Shown here piece by piece: positions 8,222 through 17,115 of a stretch of DNA of 64,000 nucleotides. The notes under the pieces were generated by a model. It did no database searches. It saw only the letters and a program-made list of their open reading frames with translations, and was not told the DNA's origin. The first letter of the stretch is position 1. Every line of letters starts with the position of its first letter. A program made the translations under genes and the position numbers. Origin of the DNA: CAXMRP01 sp965216515 (GTDB taxonomy: Bacteria > Pseudomonadota > Alphaproteobacteria > Rhizobiales > Afifellaceae); the NCBI GenBank assembly GCA_965216515.1, contig OZ244173.1, forward strand, positions 1,984,001 to 2,048,000, in the 5' to 3' direction.

Positions 8222-9106
8222 TCAGCCCGCATCGAATCCGGCCGTCAAACATCGCGCTGTTCCGCCAAGGTCGGCACCAACGGCAACGCGCCGGAAGCCG
8301 TTCTCGGCAAGGATGGCCGACACCGCTTCGCACTGGCCGGCTCCGATCTCCAGCACGACCGCGCCCTCCGCCTTCAGGAGCCGGCGCAATTGCGGGACCA
8401 GCGACCGGTAGGCATCGAGCCCGTCCCGGCCGCCATCCAGCGCCAACCGGGGCTCGTACCGCGCCACCTCCGGATCGAGCCGCTCGATTTCGGCCGTGGA
8501 TATATAGGGCGGATTGGAGACAATGACATCGTAGGCCGGCCGGCCGCCACCCGAACCCAGCGCATCATCAAATGCGCCGGTCATGAAATCGCCGCGGATA
8601 AAGTCCGCCCGCGCGCCGACGCCAAGCCGGCCCGCATTGGTCCGCGCCAGGCAAAGCGCCGCCGGGCTGACATCCACCCCGACGCCCGTTGCCGTGTCCA
8701 CGTTGCGCAGGATCGCCACGAGCAGCGCCCCCGATCCGGTTCCAATATCGCATACGTGCCCGCCACCCGGCATCCGGGAGAGAAGGCCGACGGCCTTTTC
8801 GACAAGCAGTTCCGATTCCGGTCGCGGCGAAAGCACGTCGCCGGAGACCTTGAACGCCAGCCCGTAAAATTCCTTCTCGCCGACGATCTGCGCCAGCGGT
8901 TCCCGTCGCAGCCGCCGGTCGAGCAGGTTCCGGTACCGAGCCAGGCGATCACACGATACGACATCGTCGCCCCGCGCGATCAGGTCGGCATCGCTTGCCC
9001 CCGTCGCCGCCTTGAGGAGCAGCCGGCTGTCCAGCGCGGCGGTTTCGATACATGCCGCCCTCAACCGGACGCGCCCGTCTGCCAGCGCCGCCGCATAAGT
9101 CGTCAT
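8222..9106 (-). CDS. prmC: Release factor glutamine methyltransferase PrmC
   Basis: 294 residues. PrmC methylates the Gln of the GGQ motif in release factors, using S-adenosylmethionine. The helical N-terminal domain (1-90) is followed by a Rossmann methyltransferase domain with the SAM loop DIGTGSG at 120-126 and the substrate motif NPPY at 198-201, diagnostic for N5-glutamine methylation. PRPESE at 95-100 is also conserved in the family. Its start overlaps the end of prfA, its substrate's gene, by 4 bases (ATGA), so the two are probably translated in a coupled way. Confidence 0.95.
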   Translation of the reverse strand: MTTYAAALADGRVRLRAACIETAALDSRLLLKAATGASDADLIARGDDVVSCDRLARYRNLLDRRLRREPLAQIVGEKEFYGLAFKVSGDVLSPRPESELLVEKAVGLLSRMPGGGHVCDIGTGSGALLVAILRNVDTATGVGVDVSPAALCLARTNAGRLGVGARADFIRGDFMTGAFDDALGSGGGRPAYDVIVSNPPYISTAEIERLDPEVARYEPRLALDGGRDGLDAYRSLVPQLRRLLKAEGAVVLEIGAGQCEAVSAILAENGFRRVAVGADLGGTARCLTAGFDAG

Positions 9107-10212
9107 GCTTCCGTATCCTCGAATTCGGCGAGCAGACGCGCCTGCTCATCGGTCCGCAATGCGTCGGTCACCTCGTCCAGCCCTTCGCCATCAAGGATCG
9201 TGGTGAGTTTGTAGAGTGTCAGATTGATCCGGTGATCGGTTACCCGCCCCTGCGGAAAGTTATAGGTGCGGATCCGCTCGGAACGGTCGCCCGAGCCGAC
9301 CTGTCCCCGTCGGGCCTCGGCGCGTTCCGATGCCGCTTTCTGCCGTTCCAGATCGTAAAGGCGGGCACGAAGGATCTGTTCGGCGCGGGCCCGGTTCTGG
9401 TGCTGCGATTTCTCGCTCTGCACAACGACAATTCCGGTCGGAAGATGGGTAATGCGGACGGCCGAATCGGTTGTATTGACATGCTGGCCGCCAGCACCGG
9501 ATGCCCGCATCGTGTCGATGCGAATGTCTTCGGACCTGATCTGGACATCGACCTCTTCGGCCTCCGGAAGAACGGCAACCGTCGCCGCGGACGTGTGGAT
9601 GCGTCCGCTCGATTCGGTTTCCGGAACCCGCTGCACCCGGTGAACGCCGGATTCATACTTCAAACGCGCATAGACGCCCTTTCCCTTGACCGCCGCCACG
9701 ACCTCCTTCACGCCGCCCATGTCGCCCTCGCTCATCGACAGGACATCCACCTTCCAGCCATGCTTTGCGGCGTAGCGTTCGTACATGCGAAACAGATCGC
9801 CGGCGAAAAGGCCGGCTTCGTCACCGCCGGTACCGGCCCGTACTTCCAGAATGGCGCCACGGTCGTCGGCGGCGTCGCGGGGCAGGAGCAGAAGTCGCAG
9901 CCTCTGGCCAAGATCGGCGATCCGACTCTCAAGCGTTTCGCACTCCTCCTCCGCCAGCGCCCGCATCTCCGCGTCCCCGTCTCCGCCGGACAGATCGGCT
10001 ACAAGCGCCCGGGCCTCGGCAAGCTCCACCTCCGCCGCCTGCATCGCCCGTGCCATTTCAGCGACCTCTTCGATTTCCGACAGCTCGCGCGAAAGCCGCA
10101 CCAGCTCTGGCGGTTCCGGCGCCTGCGCCAATGCAGCCATGATCGCGTCGTGGCGGGCAATCACCGCGTCCAGGCGGGCCTTGGGAACGGAACTTCCTGA
10201 ATACTCGCTCAT
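9103..10212 (-). CDS. prfA: Peptide chain release factor 1
   Basis: 369 residues, against about 360 in E. coli. RF1 reads UAA and UAG in the ribosomal A site and triggers release of the peptide. The catalytic GGQ is at 241-243 within ASGAGGQHVNTTDSAVRI. The stop-codon reading motif of RF1, P-x-T, is PET at 197-199 (RVPETESSG), which tells it from RF2 (SPF). The N-terminal 110 residues form the helical domain. The gene starts 37 bases past ptsP and overlaps prmC by 4 bases, so ptsP-prfA-prmC-type co-transcription is likely. Confidence 0.97.
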   Translation of the reverse strand: MSEYSGSSVPKARLDAVIARHDAIMAALAQAPEPPELVRLSRELSEIEEVAEMARAMQAAEVELAEARALVADLSGGDGDAEMRALAEEECETLESRIADLGQRLRLLLLPRDAADDRGAILEVRAGTGGDEAGLFAGDLFRMYERYAAKHGWKVDVLSMSEGDMGGVKEVVAAVKGKGVYARLKYESGVHRVQRVPETESSGRIHTSAATVAVLPEAEEVDVQIRSEDIRIDTMRASGAGGQHVNTTDSAVRITHLPTGIVVVQSEKSQHQNRARAEQILRARLYDLERQKAASERAEARRGQVGSGDRSERIRTYNFPQGRVTDHRINLTLYKLTTILDGEGLDEVTDALRTDEQARLLAEFEDTEA

Positions 10213-10249
10213 ATTGTTTGGCCGGGATATTCGGCACGCTCCGGGTTCA

Positions 10250-12523
10250 TCAGACGGGAATTCGGTGGAGATCGGCGAAGGCGTGCAGCTCCGCGCGCAC
10301 TTCCGAGGCCGATACGCCCCTGTCGATCACCGTCTTGATCTTGTCGGCAAGCGGCGAAAGTTCAAGTGCCCGGATCATCGCCTTGACCGGCCCGACCGCC
10401 GACGGCGCCATCGACAGGCTTCGGTAACCGATGGCGAGAAGCGCCATCGCCTCCAGCGGCCGACCGGCAATTTCACCGCACAGCGTTACCGGTTTTTCGT
10501 GGATTTCGGCCCGATCGATGATTTTCCACAACGGCCGCAGAAACGAAGGGCTCAGCGGATCGAATCGGTTGGCCAGCCGTGTGTTGCCCCTGTCACTGGC
10601 CATAATGAACTGCATCAGGTCGTTTGAGCCGACCGAGACGAAATCCACCGCCTCGAAAAGCTCGTCGAGTTGCCACAACAGCGCCGGCACTTCGATCATC
10701 GCCCCGAGCGCAATCGACGTCGCGGTCTCATGGCCGTGGCGGTGCAGATGTGAACGTTCACGATCGACGACGGCCCGCGCACGTTCAAATTCACTGACGT
10801 CGGTCACCATCGGAAACATCAGCCGCAGATCCTGTCCGGCCGCCGCCTTCAGGAGCGCCCTGACCTGGGTTTTCAGCAAGGCGGGCCGGTCAAGTCCGAG
10901 CCGGATGGCGCGCCATCCCATGGCCGGGTTCTCCTCCGCCTGGGCTCGCAGGTAGGGCAGCACCTTGTCGCCCCCCACGTCGAGCGAACGAAAGGTGACC
11001 GGGCGGCCCCGCGCTTCATCGATCACCTGGCGGTAAAACGCCTCCTGCTCGCCCAGCCGCGGGAAGGTCGAGGCGATCATGAACTGCAATTCGGTGCGGA
11101 AGAGGCCGATGCCGCCGGCCCCCGATTCCGCCAGATGAGGAAGATCCATCAACAGCCCGGCATTGATTTGCAGGGATATCTCCACGTCATCGCGGGTAAT
11201 TGCCGGATCATCACGCCCCTGCCTGTACTGCTCCTGCCGGCGTGCGCGAAACCGCACCTTGTCGACATACGCCGTCTCGATATCGGCCGGCGGCCGCAGG
11301 TGCACCTCACCGGTCTGTCCGTCAACGATAACCGGATCGCCGTCTTCGGCGAGCGCCACCACGTCCGTCGCCTGGCCGACCGTGGCGAGCCCCAATGCCC
11401 GCGCAACGATGGAAACGTGGCTGGTCGGCGCCGCTTCTTCCAGCACCAGGCCGCGGAGCCGCTGCCGGTCATAGTCGAGCAGTTCCGCGGCGCCCATGCT
11501 CCGCGCCACGACCACCGCGTCTTCGGGCATGTCGCCTTCAAGCGGCCCGTGGGGCCTGCCCATCAATTCGCGCAGCAGCCGGTTGGCCAGGTCGTCGAAA
11601 TCGTGCAGGCGATCGCGCAGAAACGGATCGGTCTGCCGCGAAAGCCGCGCCCGCATATCGCTTTGGACCCGCTCGACGGCCGCTTCAGCCGTCAGGCCCG
11701 AATGGATCGCCTCGCGCAATCTGAGCGTCCAGCCGCGGTCCTGCGCGAACATCCGATAGGCTTCCAGGATTTCGCGATGTTCACCGGCGCCGGCTTCCGC
11801 GCCGCGCGCCAAAAGATCGTCGACCGACAATTGCAGGCTCGCCATCGCCGCATCGAGCCGTCGCAATTCGCTCTTGATATCATCGGCGATCAGCTGCGTG
11901 ACCACAACCCGCGGCTCATGCAGCACCACATGTCCCAGGCCGATACCTTCCGCAAACGGGGCACCGGAAATGACAACCGGCTGATTGAGATCGAGATCCG
12001 CACCGGGAACCGCGAGGTCTTCCAGCTCGCCGGCGGCAATCATCTCCGCCAGCACCATCGCCGTGGTCTGCAGCGCCTCGACCTCCTCCTCGTCATAGGC
12101 CCGCTGCGACTTGTTCTGCACTACCAGCACGCCAAGCGTTCGACCGGCCCGCAGGACCGGAACGCCGAGAAAGGCGTGATAGATCTCTTCGCCGGTTTCC
12201 GGCAGATAGGCGAAATCGGGATGGGCCTGGGCATCTGAAAGATTGAGCGGCCGTGCGTGCTCGGCGATCACACCGACCAGACCTCTGCCAAGCGTCAGCA
12301 CGGTCCGGTGAACGGCTTCCCGGTTGAGCCCTTCGGTGGCGTACAGCTCCAGCATATTGTCGGCGCGCAGCACATAGACCGAGCAGACTTCGGCCACCAT
12401 GTTGGACGCGATCAGCCGAACGATTTCGTCAAGCCGCTCCTGCGCGCCCTTCGGCTCCGCCATGACCTCGCGCAGCCGGCGCAGCAACACCCGCGGTCCT
12501 GCAAGCAAACCCCGCATCGACAC
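10250..12523 (-). CDS. ptsP: PTS enzyme I-Ntr (phosphoenolpyruvate-protein phosphotransferase PtsP)
   Basis: 757 residues. EI-Ntr passes phosphate from PEP to NPr in the nitrogen PTS, a regulatory cascade. A GAF domain occupies about 25-170, the part that separates PtsP from sugar-PTS enzyme I. The EI N-domain follows, then the phospho-histidine domain with His369 in APTSHVSIVARALGLA, and the TIM-barrel PEP-binding domain with GIGLFRTELQF and VSVGSNDLMQFIMA. The start codon is a GTG at 12521-12523: GGAGGA lies 5 bases before it, whereas the ATG two codons on would be 11 bases away. It follows lysC by 70 bases, an order common in alphaproteobacteria. Confidence 0.95.
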   Translation of the reverse strand: MSMRGLLAGPRVLLRRLREVMAEPKGAQERLDEIVRLIASNMVAEVCSVYVLRADNMLELYATEGLNREAVHRTVLTLGRGLVGVIAEHARPLNLSDAQAHPDFAYLPETGEEIYHAFLGVPVLRAGRTLGVLVVQNKSQRAYDEEEVEALQTTAMVLAEMIAAGELEDLAVPGADLDLNQPVVISGAPFAEGIGLGHVVLHEPRVVVTQLIADDIKSELRRLDAAMASLQLSVDDLLARGAEAGAGEHREILEAYRMFAQDRGWTLRLREAIHSGLTAEAAVERVQSDMRARLSRQTDPFLRDRLHDFDDLANRLLRELMGRPHGPLEGDMPEDAVVVARSMGAAELLDYDRQRLRGLVLEEAAPTSHVSIVARALGLATVGQATDVVALAEDGDPVIVDGQTGEVHLRPPADIETAYVDKVRFRARRQEQYRQGRDDPAITRDDVEISLQINAGLLMDLPHLAESGAGGIGLFRTELQFMIASTFPRLGEQEAFYRQVIDEARGRPVTFRSLDVGGDKVLPYLRAQAEENPAMGWRAIRLGLDRPALLKTQVRALLKAAAGQDLRLMFPMVTDVSEFERARAVVDRERSHLHRHGHETATSIALGAMIEVPALLWQLDELFEAVDFVSVGSNDLMQFIMASDRGNTRLANRFDPLSPSFLRPLWKIIDRAEIHEKPVTLCGEIAGRPLEAMALLAIGYRSLSMAPSAVGPVKAMIRALELSPLADKIKTVIDRGVSASEVRAELHAFADLHRIPV

Positions 12524-12593
12524 AGCTGTCCTCCAAAAGACGCCCGGGCATACCGCCGCCCGTCACCGCACAGTCGTTACCGGCACCGGCCGG

Positions 12594-13847
12594 TCAGGTT
12601 TTGTCGAGATCGTACACGGAATGGAGTGTCCGCACCGCAAGCTCGGTAAAGGCCTGGTCGATCAGGATCGAAATCTTGATCTCCGACGTGGTGATGAGTT
12701 GAATGTTGATACCACGGGAAGCGAGCGCCTTGAACGCCTCCGCCGCCACGCCGGCGTGACTGCGCATACCGATACCGATCACCGAAACCTTGGCAACATC
12801 GTCGGATCCGGCAACCGATGCATATTCGACCTCGCCCCGGAGGCCCTTGATCAGCGCCATCGCCCGCTCAAAATCCGGTTGCGTGACCGTGAATGTGATA
12901 TCGGTGCTTTGCCCGTCTTCCGAAACATTCTGCACGATCATGTCGACATTGATCGCCGCCTCCGCCAGCGGCCCGAAAACCGCGGCGGCGACACCTGGCT
13001 GATCCTTGACATGCCGAAGCGTGATTTTCGCCTCGTCCTTGGAATAGGCGATTCCGGTGACAAGCTGCTTTTCCACGATCTCTTCCTCATCGCAAATCAG
13101 TGTGCCGACCGGCTGGTTGCCGGCACCGGTCTGGACATCTTCAGGATCCGCGAAGCTCGATCGGACGAACGTGCGGACCCCGTGCACCATGGCCATTTCC
13201 ACCGACCGCACCTGAAGCACCTTGGCGCCCAGCGACGCCATCTCGAGCATTTCCTCAAAGGCAACCTTTTCAAGCCGTCTGGCGCTCGGGTCGATCCGCG
13301 GATCGGTCGAATAGACACCGTCCACATCGGTATAGATGTCACATCGGTCCGCCCCGATGGCGGCGGCCAGCGCCACGGCGCTGGTGTCCGAACCGCCACG
13401 TCCCAATGTCGCGATTCGGTTGTCCGGCCCCAGACCCTGAAATCCCGCGACCACGGCAACCTGGCCGATTTCAAACCGCTCCTGAAGCCGCGATGCGTCG
13501 ATATCGACAATTCGCGCAAACCCGTGAGCGTTGTCGGTCGACACCGGAACCTGCCAGCCAAGCCATGACCTGGCATCGACACCCATCCCCTGCAACGTGA
13601 TGGCCATCAGGCCGCAGGTAATCTGCTCGCCTGCCGCCACCACCGTGTCATATTCCCGCGCATCGTGAAGCGCCGAAGCATCACGGCAAAGGCCGACCAG
13701 ATCGTTGGTCTGGCCCGCCATGGCCGACACCACCACGGCAACCTCGTTGCCGGCCTCCGCCTCCCGCTTTACATGGCGGGCGGCATTGGCGATGCGATCA
13801 AGGTCGGCCACCGACGTGCCGCCAAATTTCATGACCAGTCGGGTCAC
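12594..13847 (-). CDS. lysC: Aspartate kinase
   Basis: 417 residues, the usual length of single-function aspartokinases. It makes aspartyl phosphate, the first step to Lys, Thr and Met. The kinase domain starts with KFGGTS at 7-12 and carries the RGGSDTSAVALAAA segment near residue 150. Two C-terminal ACT domains (about 265-417) would bind Lys or Thr for feedback control; FVSEDGQSTDITF-type and SVIGIGMRSHAGVAA-type stretches are visible. It is the first gene of a leftward run with ptsP, prfA and prmC, and is divergent from ubiG. Confidence 0.96.
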   Translation of the reverse strand: MTRLVMKFGGTSVADLDRIANAARHVKREAEAGNEVAVVVSAMAGQTNDLVGLCRDASALHDAREYDTVVAAGEQITCGLMAITLQGMGVDARSWLGWQVPVSTDNAHGFARIVDIDASRLQERFEIGQVAVVAGFQGLGPDNRIATLGRGGSDTSAVALAAAIGADRCDIYTDVDGVYSTDPRIDPSARRLEKVAFEEMLEMASLGAKVLQVRSVEMAMVHGVRTFVRSSFADPEDVQTGAGNQPVGTLICDEEEIVEKQLVTGIAYSKDEAKITLRHVKDQPGVAAAVFGPLAEAAINVDMIVQNVSEDGQSTDITFTVTQPDFERAMALIKGLRGEVEYASVAGSDDVAKVSVIGIGMRSHAGVAAEAFKALASRGINIQLITTSEIKISILIDQAFTELAVRTLHSVYDLDKT

Positions 13848-13972
13848 GTTCCGTCTCCAGTCACCAATTTCCGCTTTGCCCGGCGCACAATTGGCCGGCG
13901 GACCGGGACATCAGCGATCGCAGGGATCCCGGCCGGTCGGCTTTCAAAACACACCGTCCTGAATTGGCCGCG

Positions 13973-14001
13973 CTTTTATCGATTTATTCTCCACCTCGCA
14001 A
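13973..14001 (-). promoter_or_regulatory. Possible sigma-70 promoter of lysC
   Basis: On the minus strand TTGCGA and TAAAAG are separated by 17 bases, each matching the consensus at 4 of 6 positions. The predicted start of transcription lies about 120 bases before the lysC ATG, in a locally AT-richer stretch of the lysC-ubiG gap. Confidence 0.35.
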
Positions 14002-14076
14002 CACGCCTGGGCTCCGATCCGGCCTGCCCCCGGCCTTACCTCTCGCAACGACACCGTTCACCGGCTATGAAGGCGC

Positions 14077-14835
14077 ATGACCAGAACCGCCGATCCTTCC
14101 CTCGATACTGCCGAGATCGCCAAATTCGAGCGCATGGCAGCGGACTGGTGGGATCCGCAGTCGAAATTTCGTCCGCTCCATCTCATCAACCCGATCCGCA
14201 TCTCGTTCATCAAGGAAACCGTTTGCCAGCGTTTCGACCGCGACCCAGCCGCACCGAAGCCGTTTTCCGGTTTGCGCTTTCTTGACATCGGTTGCGGCGG
14301 CGGCCTGCTCAGCGAACCGGTTGCGCGTCTGGGCGCCGATCTCGTTGGTGTTGATCCGTCAGCGACCAATATCGGCGTTGCCCGGACCCACGCCGCCCAA
14401 AGCGGACTGGACATCGACTACTGCGCCACGACGGCGGAAGCGCTGAACGAAGCCGGCCAGACCTTCGACGTCATCCTCAACATGGAAGTGGTCGAGCATG
14501 TGGCCGATGTCGCCGCCTATGTCGCCGCCTGCGTGGCCATGGTCCGCCCCGGCGGCATGATGGTGTTGTCCACCATCAACCGCACATCCAAGGCATGGGC
14601 GCTGGCCATCGTCGGAGCGGAACGCGTTTTACGGTGGTTGCCGCCCGGCACCCACGACTATGACCGGCTTGTTCGGCCCGAAGAGCTGACCGCCGCGCTG
14701 GTCGCCGGCGATATGCGTGTCGGCGCGCAGACCGGATACGCGTTTCATCTCCTTGCGGGCGAATGGCGCCGGACAAGGGATATGGACGTCAACTACATGA
14801 TGGCGGCCTACCGGGATCAGGCCGGCCGCAGCTGA
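14077..14835 (+). CDS. ubiG: Ubiquinone biosynthesis O-methyltransferase UbiG
   Basis: 252 residues. UbiG does both O-methylations of the ubiquinone ring. The start of the family is recognisable as a helix with ERMAADWWDPQSKFRPLHLINP (residues 18-39, quoted in part: AADWWDPQSKFRPLH). The SAM loop DIGCGGG is at 70-76, and LNMEVVEHVADV with LSTINRT further on are typical. It is the only rightward gene between lysC and DUF1178. It runs tail to tail with DUF1178, 20 bases apart. AAGG lies just before the ATG. Confidence 0.95.
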   Translation: MTRTADPSLDTAEIAKFERMAADWWDPQSKFRPLHLINPIRISFIKETVCQRFDRDPAAPKPFSGLRFLDIGCGGGLLSEPVARLGADLVGVDPSATNIGVARTHAAQSGLDIDYCATTAEALNEAGQTFDVILNMEVVEHVADVAAYVAACVAMVRPGGMMVLSTINRTSKAWALAIVGAERVLRWLPPGTHDYDRLVRPEELTAALVAGDMRVGAQTGYAFHLLAGEWRRTRDMDVNYMMAAYRDQAGRS

Positions 14836-14855
14836 TCCCTGTCACCGGAAGGCTT

Positions 14856-15284
14856 TCAGTTCTGATCTTCCGGCAGCACCGGCAGGGGATGGAACTCCAC
14901 ACCCTCATCACGCAATTCACGGGTTTCTTCCGGGGTCGCCTGGCCATAGATGCCGCGCGCTTCGACTTCGTTGTAGTGGATTTTGCGGGCCTCCTCGGCA
15001 AAGCGCGGCCCGACATTCTCGGCATTTTCCGTCACATGGTCATAAATCTTGCGGGCCATCGCCATGGCTTCCTTCTTCATCGCATGATGACCCGCGAGGT
15101 TGATCGTTTCCCGTTTTCGGCTGGTCGCGACCGATGGTGCCATGAGCGCCTTTTCGACATCGGTCGATCCGCAGTGCGGGCAGGCGACGTGTCCCTTCGA
15201 CTGCTGGTCTTCAAACGCGTGTGAATCCGAAAACCAGGTCTCGAATTCGTGACCTTCGCAACAGTGGAGCTGGTATTTGATCAT
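14856..15284 (-). CDS. DUF1178 family zinc-ribbon-like protein
   Basis: 142 residues. The N-terminal half has MIKYQLHCCEGHEFETWF and, after a spacer, VACPHCGSTDVEKALMAP. The pairs CC(x)GH and CPHC fit a small zinc ribbon. The C-terminal half is helical and acidic. This is the DUF1178 family, common in alpha- and betaproteobacteria and without a known function. Its start overlaps the end of the nitrilase-family gene by 4 bases, a conserved pairing that suggests linked roles. Confidence 0.9.
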   Translation of the reverse strand: MIKYQLHCCEGHEFETWFSDSHAFEDQQSKGHVACPHCGSTDVEKALMAPSVATSRKRETINLAGHHAMKKEAMAMARKIYDHVTENAENVGPRFAEEARKIHYNEVEARGIYGQATPEETRELRDEGVEFHPLPVLPEDQN

Positions 15285-16141
15285 GTGCCGGTCCGCACAA
15301 GCTGTTCGGCGTCGGCAGGTACGGGGCCGGCAAACCGCCGCTCGTTCTTCAGGGTCGGAATCCGGGCCCGTGCATCGGCCGATCGTGCCGGATCGATCTC
15401 CGCGATGATCATGGCCTCACCGGTCCCGTCGGCTTCCGCAATCACTTCGCCCCACGGCGACACTATGAGGGAATGCCCGTAGGTTTCGCGCCCGTCTTCA
15501 TGGCGTCCGGCCTGCGCCGCCGATATCACATAGGCGCCGTTTTCGATCGCACGTGCCCGTTGCATCACATGCCAGTGCGCCTCGCCGGTCTGCCGGGTAA
15601 ACGCCGCCGGCGCACCAAGCACATCGGCACCGGCATGGGAGAGCGCCCGATAAAGTGCCGGAAAGCGGATATCGTAGCAGATCGTCACGCCTAGCCGGAT
15701 TTCGCCGATATCGGCTGTCACCGCCATCTCGCCTGGCATATAGGTGGCGGATTCCCGCCAGCTTTCCCCGTCGGGAAGGTCGACATCGTAAAGGTGGATC
15801 TTGTCGTAGCGGGCGACCACCGTTCCCTGCGGCGAAAATATGTAGGCCCGGTTGGCAAACCGTCCCTCGCCGGTGTCGAGCGCCACCGAACCGATGTGAA
15901 GGTAAATTTCCAGTTCCAGGGCCAGCGAAGCGGCGGCCGCCAGCAGAGGGTCGTGCGCTTCCGGCCCAATCGTCGCGCCAAGCGCCGCCCGGTCGCGCTG
16001 AATGACATTGGTCATTTCAGGCGTCTGCACATAGACTGCGCCGGCAGCCGCCGCATCACGCACGAGCCGGTCGACGGCGGCGATGTTCTTCGCCACGTCA
16101 ATCCCCCCGTTGAGTTGCACGCATGCCGCCTTGATTGCCAT
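15281..16141 (-). CDS. Carbon-nitrogen hydrolase (nitrilase superfamily, Nit2-like)
   Basis: 286 residues from the ATG at 16141; an open frame extends 26 codons further up, but that part is Arg-rich and unlike the family. The catalytic triad of the nitrilase superfamily is Glu42 (TPEMTN), Lys114 (RYDKIHLYD) and Cys155 (TICYDIRFP). The sequence is closest to the Nit1/Nit2 branch, which deaminates dicarboxylic omega-amides such as deaminated glutathione or alpha-ketoglutaramate. The substrate here is inferred. It overlaps DUF1178 and lies downstream of comF; the glutaredoxin gene grxC often found between comF and this gene in alphaproteobacteria is absent. Confidence 0.9.
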   Translation of the reverse strand: MAIKAACVQLNGGIDVAKNIAAVDRLVRDAAAAGAVYVQTPEMTNVIQRDRAALGATIGPEAHDPLLAAAASLALELEIYLHIGSVALDTGEGRFANRAYIFSPQGTVVARYDKIHLYDVDLPDGESWRESATYMPGEMAVTADIGEIRLGVTICYDIRFPALYRALSHAGADVLGAPAAFTRQTGEAHWHVMQRARAIENGAYVISAAQAGRHEDGRETYGHSLIVSPWGEVIAEADGTGEAMIIAEIDPARSADARARIPTLKNERRFAGPVPADAEQLVRTGT

Positions 16142-16262
16142 ATCCAGCCCTTCCCGCTGCAAACCCGGGCGCCGGCGGTTCCGCGTGCAGCCGCGACGGC
16201 GCCAACGTTCAAGCAGCATCGTTCCTGCTGGATATAGTATGTGTCTTAAAACAATGCCATAT

Positions 16263-16293
16263 CCGCCCGCCCCGCCCGGAACCGGGCGGGCGG
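16263..16293 (-). terminator. Strong GC hairpin after comF
   Basis: Starting 4 bases past the comF stop, CCGCCCGG-TT-type arms (CCGCCCGG and CCGGGCGG) pair perfectly, and flanking GGCGGGCGG can extend the stem with a bulge. No clean T-run follows at once, though TTGTTTT occurs about 15 bases on. Probably a terminator between comF and the hydrolase gene. Confidence 0.45.
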
Positions 16294-16296
16294 CAC

Positions 16297-17067
16297 CTAG
16301 ATGCGCACCGCGCGGGTAAATGTCAGCGCGCAGACATCCGCCGCACCGGCGCGCATCAGCGCCCGCGCAGCCGCCTTGATCGTTGCGCCGGTTGTGTAGA
16401 CGTCGTCGACGATGAGCACTTTTCGTCCGGAAATCCGGATCGCCGCCGCGCTATCGACGCGAAACGCGCCGCGGACATTATCCTGCCGCTGACGGGCGGT
16501 AAGCCCGACCTGCTGTTTTGTTTTCCGGATGCGTTGCAAAACCAGCGGATCATGCTGCAATCCGGTCAGGGCCGAAAGCGCGGCGCCGAGTTCGGCCGCC
16601 TGGTTGAACCGCCGCCGCCACAACCGCCAGCGATAGAGCGGAACCGGCACGATGATCCTGTCTTCGTCGAGAAGTTCTCTTCCGGCCCGCACCATCAGGT
16701 TGGCCATCATCCTGGCAAGATCCGGTCGGTCGCCGAACTTCAGCCGGTGCACCAACGCCCGTCCCGTCCTGTCATGGGCCGCAACACTGCGCAGTTTCGA
16801 AAAAGGCGGCGGATCGGCAATCGCGTCGGCGCTCACGATTCCGGCCCCCGGATCGTGGGAGAAGGGCGTGCCCAGCACCGCACACACCGGTGGTTCGATA
16901 AATGTCATTTGCGACCAGCAGGCGCCGCACAGGCCATGATTGCCGCTGGTGGCGCGATGACAGTGGCAGCAGACCGGCGGTACGGCAACATCGGCAAGGG
17001 CGCCCAGCAAACGGCGTGCCGTATCATTGATCCGATCCGCATTGGCAATCATCGGCAAAACGTACAT
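16297..17067 (-). CDS. comF: ComF family phosphoribosyltransferase-like protein
   Basis: 256 residues from the ATG at 17067; Met6 at 17052 is as likely, and an open frame runs 39 codons further upstream without family features. The N-terminal zinc-finger part has CCHCH at 33-37 and CGAC at 47-50. The C-terminal PRTase domain carries the PRPP-binding loop VLIVDDVYTTGATIK, and RRRFNQAAELGAAL and KTKQQVGLTARQRQDNV are family hallmarks. ComF-like proteins take part in DNA uptake in competent bacteria, but in most alphaproteobacteria the role is unproven. It is divergent from the methyltransferase gene by about 50 bases. Confidence 0.92.
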   Translation of the reverse strand: MYVLPMIANADRINDTARRLLGALADVAVPPVCCHCHRATSGNHGLCGACWSQMTFIEPPVCAVLGTPFSHDPGAGIVSADAIADPPPFSKLRSVAAHDRTGRALVHRLKFGDRPDLARMMANLMVRAGRELLDEDRIIVPVPLYRWRLWRRRFNQAAELGAALSALTGLQHDPLVLQRIRKTKQQVGLTARQRQDNVRGAFRVDSAAAIRISGRKVLIVDDVYTTGATIKAAARALMRAGAADVCALTFTRAVRI

Positions 17068-17115
17068 GCTGGCGGGCCGACAGGCCAGATATTGCGACAG
17101 GTGCCTTGGGGCGTA

